Shown here piece after piece: positions 57,640-64,000 of a stretch of 64,000 nucleotides of DNA (its first letter is position 1; the number at the start of each line of letters is the position of its first letter). Where the stretch lies: contig OV884060.1 of NCBI GenBank assembly GCA_930367215.1, positions 97,674,151-97,738,150 of the forward strand, written 5' to 3'. The notes under the pieces are model-generated. The model worked only from the letters and a program-made list of their open reading frames with translations. It did no database searches and was not told the origin of the DNA. This DNA is from Pollenia angustigena (taxonomy: Eukaryota; Arthropoda; Insecta; Diptera; Polleniidae). The translations under genes and the position numbers were made by a program.

Positions 57640-58695
57640 TCAAGAACACAGTCAACAATTTTTCATCGAATTGAAACAACTGGACAACCTACATTTTGCC
57701 GGCCGCGTCGATTACCACCGGAGAAGCTTGCTGCAGCCAAAGCGGAATTTACCTTTTTAATTAAAGCTGGAATATGCCAGTCCTCAAAGAGCAATTGGTG
57801 CAGCCCATTACACATGGTTAAGAAGAGCGATGGAAAGTGGAGACCCTGCGGCGACTACCGAGCATTAAACGCGCAAACCTTAACAGATCGGTACCCCTTG
57901 CCTTATTTAACAGATTTTACGAACAATTTGCAAGGTAAGAAAATATTGTTACGTTTTTCCTTTAATAAACGCGTTTGAGTTCTTTTTAATTGCAAATCCG
58001 AATAAAAACACACACTTATTCAACTTAACAAACTTTATTGAAAATTAATTATTTTGTTCACAATTGTTAGTGACGAACAGAACCGTTTTTCAAAACAAAC
58101 TAAACGAATTTTACATGAGTCACCCCTCTTTATATTTCATAATTATTTCTAGATTTTTCCTGAACCTTCCCGTAAAAACTATTTATTATTTTCTATAACC
58201 ATTTCTAGAAATGACTGGGAAATTTATATAGGAATTATTTTAAAATAACAGTTGTGTTGAAAATTATACATGACAATTTTAACTTACATAAAACTATAAC
58301 TTACAAGATAACTTATAACTATAACTATAAATAATTCTTAGATAATTTAACTTTCGTAACAATATTTTCAAAATCGATCTACAAAAAGCATTTCACCAGG
58401 TTCCCATACACGCCGACGATATTCCAAAAACGGCCATAAGTACTCCTTTTGGGTTGTACGAATTTAACTTCATGACTTTCGGTTTACGCAACGCTGCACA
58501 GACTTTTCAGCGACTCATCAATGAAGTGTTCAGAGGTGTTGATTGCGTGTTCCCGTACATTAACGACATTTTTATTGCCTCGGCTTCGTTAGATCAACAT
58601 CGCCAAGACCTTCACTTAGTTTTTCAAAGACTTCGTGAAAACCGACTCGCTATAAACGTTAATAAATGCGAGTTTTGCAAATCCGAGATTTAATT
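57640..58695 (+). pseudogene. pol, reverse transcriptase, split by a solo LTR
   Basis: Before the insertion: RPRRLPPEKLAAAKAEF, SSKSNWCSPLHMVKKSDGKW, RPCGDYRALNAQTLTDRYPL. After it: the frame resumes with FSKIDLQKAFHQ, then NFMTFGLRNAAQTFQRLINE and FPYINDIFIAS. The active site is normally YxDD. Here the codon at 58,562-58,564 (AAC) gives Asn for the first of the two Asp, which would abolish polymerisation. Removal of the 415-bp LTR plus one 4-bp duplication restores the frame. It continues through QHRQDLHLVFQRLRENRLAI to TAA near 58,692. Confidence 0.88.
57947..58361. mobile_element. Solo LTR of another gypsy-type element
   Basis: A 415-bp insertion TGTTACG...CGTAACA flanked by ATAT on both sides (57,943-57,946 and 58,362-58,365), inserted in the reverse transcriptase. 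The TG...CA ends and 4-bp duplication mark an LTR; no internal region is present, so it is a solo LTR left by recombination. Its own family is not identified. Confidence 0.9.
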
Positions 58696-58696
58696 T

Positions 58697-59225
58697 TTGG
58701 GACATCTCGTCACACCCGAAGGCATTCGTCCATCTCCTGAAAAAGTTGCTGCAATAAAGAACAACCAGAAACCGGGTGACGCTCAGGGACTCAAAAGATT
58801 TATCGGTATGATGAATTTCTATAGAAAATGTTTGCCCAACACTATAGCATACCAAGGAGTCCTACAAAATATGTTTGCAGGTAACAAAAAGAACGACGCA
58901 ACTCCTTTAGTTTGGACGCCAGACTCCGAAGACGCGTTTAATCGTTGCAAACCCGAATTAGCCACCGCCGCAGAAATATTCCACGTACGACCGAGAGTTA
59001 GCTGCAGTCTAGCAGGCTGTCTGCCATTTTCGGTACGCAATAGAGGGTCGTTCCTGCTATATAATCACGGACCATCGCCCATTAATTTTCGCCTTCAATC
59101 AAAAAATGGAGAAAGCGTCACCACGCAGGTTAAGACAACTTGATTTTATCGGCCAGTTTAAAACTGATATACGTCACACCCATGGAAGACAAAATATAAC
59201 AGCTGACGCACTCTCTCGAATAATG
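58697..59225 (+). pseudogene. pol, RNase H region, frameshifted
   Basis: Starts GHLVTPEGIRPSPEKVAAIK, then FIGMMNFYRKCLP (the usual RT-RNase H connection). The RNase H part is decayed, with a deletion or shift around 58,975 where the YDRELLA-type block should be. It ends in another frame with HTHGRQNITADALSRI at 59,170-59,222. Confidence 0.8.
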
Positions 59226-59226
59226 A

Positions 59227-60663
59227 TTGTCCAATAACAACGAATCTGCCTTACAAAAAATTAATTTAAACGATGTAGCAGTGGCACAGAAGGGTGACAA
59301 GGAGCTACAAGATTTTCTACGTAAACAAGGTACGTCTACCAATTCACTACTATTAAAACCTTTAATCGTTATAGGATGTGATGAAGAAATCGTGTGCGAT
59401 ACATCTACTTCACGTATTCGACCTTTCGTCCCAAAAGAATTTCGACACAAAATTTTAAGCTCGTTACACAACTTAGCTCATCCTGGCACACGCGCTACAA
59501 CGATACTGGTGACTTCAAGATTTTGCTGGCCTGGTATCAAAAGGGACGTTGCAAATTTTGTCAAAACGGGTTTAGCCTGTCAACGCTCAAAAACGCACCG
59601 CCACACTAAAACAAACCCCGACATGTACGAGCAGCCTCACGAACGTTTTTCCCATATTAATATAGATATAGTCGGGCCATTTCCTTTATGTGAAGGACAG
59701 CGATACGGTCTTACCATTATCGACAGATTTACACGTTGGCCCGAGGCTGTTACAATACCCGACATGTCAGCCGAAACGGTAGCCAAAGCCCTGGTTACCC
59801 ATTGGATTGCTAGGTTTGGTGTCCCTCAGCGTATTACGTCTGATAAAGGCAGGCAGTTTGAGTCTTCAGTTTTCTGCGAACTTATGCAAACGATTGGAGC
59901 CACTCATTTACGGACCACACCATATCACCCTCAAGCTAATGGTATCATAGAGAGATGGCATCGGACATTAAAGTCTGCTATATTATGTCACGATTCATCA
60001 AGATGGACATACCATTTACCGATAATTATACTTGGTCTTCGCGTAGTGTTTAAACCCGATATAAACGCATCGCCTGCAGAGCTCGTGTACGGTACCACCT
60101 TAAGAATTCCAGGAGAATTTTTCTTTAAAGGAAAAAGTACAGAACCATCTTGCGATTTTTTAAACGCTTTTCGAAACTCAATGGCAAATATTCAGCCAAC
60201 TCAAACTTCACATCACTGTTCTAATCCAACATTTATCTCTAAAGATCTACACACATCAACACACGTTTTTGTTCGAAACGACTCGATACGTCCCTCGCTA
60301 ACACATCCGTACGACGGCCCGTACATAGTTTCAAAACGTTTTGCGAAATATTTTACAATAATTAGGCACGGTCGAAAAACAAATATAAGTGTTGATCGTT
60401 TGAAACCTTGTTTCCTTCCAGCGTCTGAGTTTTTAAACCAAACAGAAACAACGACAATGTTACCTGCGTCAAATGTTTTCAATTCTAACTCGCCAAATAT
60501 TACCGAAGATATTCACAGTAATAATCCAACTTCAGAACTAGCAACTCAAAATGATCTCAGCTGTACCACTCCTTCGACCCGGCCACCAATCATCAAATTA
60601 CCTGAAGCAGTACCTAAAACAACTAGTGGTAGGCGTGTAAAGCTCCCGGTTCGATTTAGATGA
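59227..60663 (+). CDS. pol, integrase, 478-codon open frame
   Basis: The longest open frame of the element, but without its own start in a parent pol. The zinc-binding HHCC region is altered: HNLAHPG is present but the usual CxxC is GLACQRSK, so the first Cys is Gly. The catalytic core is complete: Asp in NIDIVGPFPL, Asp in SDKGRQF, Glu in NGIIERWHR. The C-terminal part has FVRNDSIRPSLTHPYDGPYI and ISVDRLKPCFL, the usual gypsy C-terminal fold, with no chromodomain. It inserted element DNA into chromosomes. The stop at 60,661 precedes the polypurine tract. Confidence 0.88.
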   Translation: MSNNNESALQKINLNDVAVAQKGDKELQDFLRKQGTSTNSLLLKPLIVIGCDEEIVCDTSTSRIRPFVPKEFRHKILSSLHNLAHPGTRATTILVTSRFCWPGIKRDVANFVKTGLACQRSKTHRHTKTNPDMYEQPHERFSHINIDIVGPFPLCEGQRYGLTIIDRFTRWPEAVTIPDMSAETVAKALVTHWIARFGVPQRITSDKGRQFESSVFCELMQTIGATHLRTTPYHPQANGIIERWHRTLKSAILCHDSSRWTYHLPIIILGLRVVFKPDINASPAELVYGTTLRIPGEFFFKGKSTEPSCDFLNAFRNSMANIQPTQTSHHCSNPTFISKDLHTSTHVFVRNDSIRPSLTHPYDGPYIVSKRFAKYFTIIRHGRKTNISVDRLKPCFLPASEFLNQTETTTMLPASNVFNSNSPNITEDIHSNNPTSELATQNDLSCTTPSTRPPIIKLPEAVPKTTSGRRVKLPVRFR

Positions 60664-60670
60664 CCTTTTT

Positions 60671-60684
60671 CCAGCGAGGGGAGT
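60671..60684 (+). promoter_or_regulatory. Polypurine tract
   Basis: CCAGCGAGGGGAGTAA ends right before the 3' LTR; GAGGGGAG is the purine core that primes plus-strand synthesis. Confidence 0.75.
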
Positions 60685-60686
60685 AA

Positions 60687-60956
60687 TGTGGCACCCTGTC
60701 ACTACCAGTTACCAATTACTTTGATAACCAGTTTTACAACTAAAGAAAAATGCACATGTTAGTATGATAGATAAAGAAAGAAAAAGAAGTCGGTCTGTTT
60801 CCTGTCGACTTCGGTGCATTAAATACGTACATATGTAATTAAACAAAGAATTGTTCCTTAATTAATTTAAATTTTAATAAATATAGTCTTTAGAAATTAA
60901 AAGGACAAGCGTTTTTATTAATTCTAATTGGGTAAAATACTCGAGATTAACCCCAA
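60687..60956 (+). repeat. 3' LTR (270 bp)
   Basis: Starts TGTGGCACCC, ends ACCCCAA, followed by ATATA. A 4-bp ATGT insertion and two substitutions distinguish it from the 5' LTR. Confidence 0.9.
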
Positions 60957-61235
60957 ATATACATATCGTCTTGTACACGCAAATAATAAATTTATAAAAT
61001 TCCTTTAATTTTCAAAAACCAAAATTCTTCAAAAACTCGAATGGCCAAGGCGAATTCATGTAAAAGGTGGTGTCGATACTACAACAATTAACAACATCAA
61101 AAACACAACAATGTATTTTGTTGCTGGTTTCGTTGGCCGATAAGTCAAAAACTTTTGACATTCCTTTCTCTTATTTAAAAAAAAGTAGCACAGCTGTGTT
61201 TTCAACGCCACCTGAAAGTCAATTCGCCTTGCTAA

Positions 61236-61352
61236 TGGCCAATTTCAGTTATTCTATTTATTTAAATATTTATTAATTTATATTTAAATATAGTTTTTCA
61301 CATAATTTTTTTTTATTTGACATATAATTTTAAAAATTGGTGAAATAGGCCC
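61236..61352. mobile_element. PIF/Harbinger-like MITE O3 (117 bp)
   Basis: TGGCCAATTTCAGTTATTCT at the left; GGGCCTATTTCACCAATTTT (reversed) at the right; flanked by TAA on both sides. Related to O1 and to the orphan end at 20,321. Confidence 0.8.
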
Positions 61353-61411
61353 TAAGTCATATCTATGTATCCTTCCTTACCTTTGTAAATTGTTTTGTTT
61401 TTATTCACTAT

Positions 61412-61541
61412 CTGTTTAACGATTTCGAACATCAACGTTCGCATAGAAATTATATTTAAAACAAAAACAAAATTCCATGATTTGTTTTTGTATTAAATGT
61501 AATTTTCTATGCGAATGTTAACGTTCGAAATCGATGAACAG
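61412..61541. mobile_element. Palindromic MITE R (130 bp)
   Basis: CTGTTTAACGATTTCGAACA at the left, CTGTTCATCGATTTCGAACG (reversed) at the right; the arms continue through CAACGTTCGCATAGAAA for about 40 bp. Confidence 0.75.
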
Positions 61542-62090
61542 GATGTCAAATTAACTTCTTATTTCAAAAACTTATTTGATTTTTGTGTTTTCATGTATTC
61601 GAATTAAAACCGGTTATTTTTTAAATGCTTAACCGAAAATCGTTTTTTTAAATAGCAACTATTTGGAATATTCGAAAACCGGTTTTTGAAAAAAGTCGAA
61701 TAATCGATCTCCCTAGATTACATCATTCAATTTCTTTCGTAGATATAAAAACAGAACTTATTCTTTATTCGTTTTTAAGGAAAAAAATTACACGATTTAA
61801 AAGGAATACACACCTGATATAAAACTAACATTTCATTTTATAAAAACGCTACCGAATTATGCAAACTTACTTTAAAAATCAGTCATCGATTCGCAAAACT
61901 TAAAACACAATCGTCTATCTGAACAGGCTTTTTAATGAAAAAAACTGAAACTTATTAAGCGAGACCAATACCCAACAGACTTTATTACATCTAGAAAAAT
62001 GCATCGCTTGTTAAAGTTTACACACTGGAACACACATCATCGGAATTAATTTTAAAAAAATAAATACCAGAAGGTTGATTTCCAGAAAAT
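61542..62090. other. No gene found
   Basis: AT-rich; carries AACCGGTT and TCGAATAATCGATCTCCC words that also occur near 20,170-20,215 and 22,560-22,625, so it may be a worn dispersed repeat. Confidence 0.4.
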
Positions 62091-62100
62091 GATCTGTGAA

Positions 62101-62222
62101 GGTTGTGCGATTTGACACCTCTCGATTCTTTTCTGTGGAGCTACGTGAAGCCACTGATGTATGCTGATAAGACAGCAACAATTGACGCCTTAGAAGCCAA
62201 TATTAGATACATATCTTTAAGT
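62101..62222 (+). pseudogene. Mariner transposase C-terminal fragment
   Basis: One frame reads RLCDLTPLDSFLWSYVKPLM, then YADKTATIDALEANIRYI. This is the block around the third catalytic Asp of mariner-like transposases (CDLTPLDxFLWGYVK). It parallels 37,655-37,760 but is a different, more diverged family member. Nothing else of the element is preserved. Confidence 0.8.
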
Positions 62223-62541
62223 TAAAATACCTTTTTCAATAAACTTCGGGTTCTAAAATACCTTGAAGCTCATATTCATAAATCGAAATCTTTGATACCA
62301 TTTGGCGCCATTCAATATCAAGCTTTTGAAAATGTTTATTTAACGATGAAAATCTTTTTTGAATAAGAAAACGTAACTTTGGTTAAAAAGACTATGTATT
62401 TTATTTTTTTGGATCAAGAATATTTAAAATTATATAATTTTTTTTTTGCCAATCAAATCTTTTTCTTCAAATCAAATCTCACCTATAAGAAATAACCCAC
62501 GACAGTAAAAATTACACCCAATTCGGGAAATTACCTACAAA

Positions 62542-62890
62542 GTGGCGGCACTGATGAAAAGTAAAGTTACCAAGAAACCACTTCCAATGTCTCTTGTTAA
62601 CAACAAAGAAATATATAAAATAAAAATTTTAAATAACGCTATAGTCACAGCTAAACCACTCAAGAGAGAAGATAATTTAATTCAGTGCTTCCGTTTTCCC
62701 CAATTTGGTCACTCATCCCAAATCATATTCAAAAAAAAGCCTTCAAGTACATGCGAATGTAAAAAATATAACAATACTCCACCAAAAATATAATACCTCA
62801 ATTTGGATTTCTCCATAAACACGAAACTTCAGAGCAATGCCATCGTATAATTAAAATCAAAGGAATCATTTCTTCCAGAAATTAAAAGGC
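62542..62890 (+). pseudogene. LINE ORF1 (gag-like) fragment
   Basis: Reads YKIKILNNAIVTAKPLKRED, then NLIQCFRFPQFGHSSQ. This is the RRM-to-zinc-knuckle junction of Jockey-type ORF1 (compare RNGPVQCLNCQEFGHTKAYC at 28,440), with the second Cys replaced by Phe. It is too short and broken to function. Confidence 0.65.
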
Positions 62891-63328
62891 ATAACCATAA
62901 TGTGCTTAAGTTGGATTAAGCAAATGTGCGAATACATATAAATCATATAAAGCAAACCATATTGAACTCATGGAAACTTTTTGTTAAGTTTAATAGAACT
63001 ATCATTTCCTTAAGCAAAGTGCGAAACTGATCGCACATTCCGTACGGAATCAAATGTTTTTTGATTTTGTTATAGTTTTTTTAAATACAGTGTAAATTCG
63101 ATAATCCGGACTCCACTAATCCGGAATATTCGGTAATCCGGACAGAGTTTGGTAACTCATTGCGTATTCGATAATCCGGATTGATTGCAACTCTATAGTC
63201 CGGATTGAATAACACCCGTTTTTATTTATTTTTTTATTCAAATCACAGTATGCTTTGAAAAATACAGTTAGAATGGTGTGATATGAGCAAAGATTGATCA
63301 CAGACATAATTTGTGGTATTGATGCAAG

Positions 63329-63466
63329 ATGCCTTCAGTGAAGAGAGCACACAAGACTTTATCTATTTCAGATAAAGAAAATATTGTTGAAGAACTTAGT
63401 AAAGGTATGAGTGGAAGGGTGTTGGCTGACAAATATGAAGTTTTTAGTATTGTTAATATGTATGTA
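63329..63466 (+). pseudogene. Tigger transposase, N-terminal HTH only
   Basis: Starts at ATG 63,329: VKRAHKTLSISDKENIVEEL, then SKGMSGRVLADKYEV. This is the psq/CENP-B-type HTH of pogo/Tigger transposases. It is cut off by the 83-bp terminal unit, so the CENP-B second HTH and DDE domain are missing. Confidence 0.8.
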
Positions 63467-63549
63467 CAGTAAAAATTCGGTAATCCGGATAATTCGCTTC
63501 TCCGGATTGGGGTCTGCAATCAATTATCCGGATTATCGAATTTTTACTG
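63467..63549. repeat. 83-bp minimal pogo unit (two TIRs only)
   Basis: CAGTAAAAATTCGGTAATCC at the left and CAGTAAAAATTCGATAATCC (reversed) at the right, flanked by TA on both sides (63,465-63,466 and 63,550-63,551). Practically nothing lies between the ends. Confidence 0.8.
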
Positions 63550-64000
63550 TATATACATTTGAGAGACTTTTTGGTAATTTTTGGCAGTAGGTTAAGCACA
63601 GCTATGCAAATTATGGTTGGGCCTATAGTCCTATTAGACTTAAATACTTTACGTTTCATTATGCCAATTTTAATCTTTTCCGAAGAATATTCCTTGAATT
63701 AATAAATTTTTTAATTCTTTTTATTAAGAATAACCTCTTAAATAATTTAAAGTTAATTTTGTCACCTTGTAATATACTATTTTAGAACAAATATTTTTTA
63801 AGAATACAAGTTTCATTGGCGAATTACCAATACAAACTTACGTTTAATTTCGGTACATACTTATGTACGTTTGTATGTATATTAGCATATATTGGTATGG
63901 AAAAGAGTTTCACTATGAGCTAAAAAATTAATCTGACTAAGGCAAGTTTAATTTTATTTTATGTTCGCCACACATCAAAGATTTCTTCGAAGTTCTCACA
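63550..64000. other. No gene found
   Basis: AT-rich, no repeat or coding block recognised; ends at the window border. Confidence 0.4.

Larger units (their letters stand above)
56066..60956 (+). mobile_element. Ty3/gypsy LTR retrotransposon, CsRn1-like, defective
   Basis: A 4.9-kb element between two near-identical LTRs, with 5-bp duplications ATATA (56,061-56,065 and 60,957-60,961), a primer-binding site, gag, and pol in the order protease, reverse transcriptase, RNase H, integrase, then a polypurine tract. No env-like ORF. The CHCC-type gag finger and the primer-binding site suggest the CsRn1 clade. Defects are a gag deletion, several frameshifts, an altered RT active site, and a nested solo LTR at 57,947-58,361. 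Confidence 0.92.
63088..63549. mobile_element. Pogo/Tigger-like element Z
   Basis: CAGTGTAAATTCGATAATCC at the left and, reversed, CAGTAAAAATTCGATAATCC at the right, each beside TA. Further CGGTAATCCGGA motifs lie inside both ends. It keeps only the N-terminal HTH of the transposase (63,329-63,466), then ends with an 83-bp unit that has two complete ends of its own. Confidence 0.85.

Noticed and set aside
59227..60663. Independent host integrase-like gene
   Set aside because: It sits between the RNase H remains and the polypurine tract of the gypsy element in normal order, so it is simply the end of pol.

Overview
The window is AT-rich animal nuclear DNA, almost certainly from a higher fly (Brachycera, perhaps a large-genome calyptrate; this is inference). 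The evidence is spliced exons with GT/AG borders, a Jockey-type LINE with an insect Inr+DPE promoter, a Ty3/gypsy element with a tRNA-Trp-like primer site, mariner, pogo/Tigger, hAT and PIF/Harbinger-like DNA transposons, CATA-type microsatellites, and no dense gene arrangement. Host coding sequence is minimal: two phase-compatible exons of one minus-strand gene at 387-815, and one possible minus-strand exon at about 50,072-50,270. Everything else recognisable is mobile DNA or its debris.

Layout. 0-5 kb: host exons, then a decayed minus-strand transposase (2.1-3.4 kb). 5.3-9.7 kb: a long-interior ACACAGAAAAAAA-ended element, then a Russian-doll nest (K contains L, L contains M, M contains N, and K also holds J). 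10-12 kb: tandem copies of a dispersed repeat. 12-19.4 kb: a ~30-bp AT-rich minisatellite split by several hAT-type insertions: C (2.0 kb, long TIRs, four 162-bp internal tandem units), F, a hAT transposase pseudogene, and G (3.7 kb, a giant foldback with ~1.1-kb inverted arms and a tRNA-like sequence in its spacer). 22.6-26.4 kb: a second copy of C-type sequence split by element A and by hAT-like element D, which carries a broken two-part ORF that is not a recognisable transposase. 27.2-31.8 kb: a near full-length Jockey-type LINE with one ORF1 frameshift and one ORF2 stop. 34.3-36.8 kb: a pogo-like element containing a hAT element. 37.2-38.4 kb: a broken mariner-like transposase followed by an unclassified coding remnant. 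39-55 kb: small TIR elements (hAT, Harbinger, pogo, palindromes), LINE debris and tRNA-like sequences. 56.07-60.96 kb: a complete-length Ty3/gypsy element with nearly identical LTRs but many internal defects, including a nested solo LTR. 61-64 kb: more Harbinger/palindromic MITEs, mariner and LINE fragments, and a pogo/Tigger relic.

The strongest result is chronological. At least eight insertions show 7-8-bp target duplications at hAT-like ends, several show TA, TWA or 4-5-bp duplications typical of other classes, and the nesting gives an insertion order. I found no convincing intact autonomous element, no CRISPR, and no undescribed defence-type system. The items that most deserve a search are the ORF in D, the coding remnant at 37.9-38.4 kb, the giant hairpin G, and the tRNA-like repeats.
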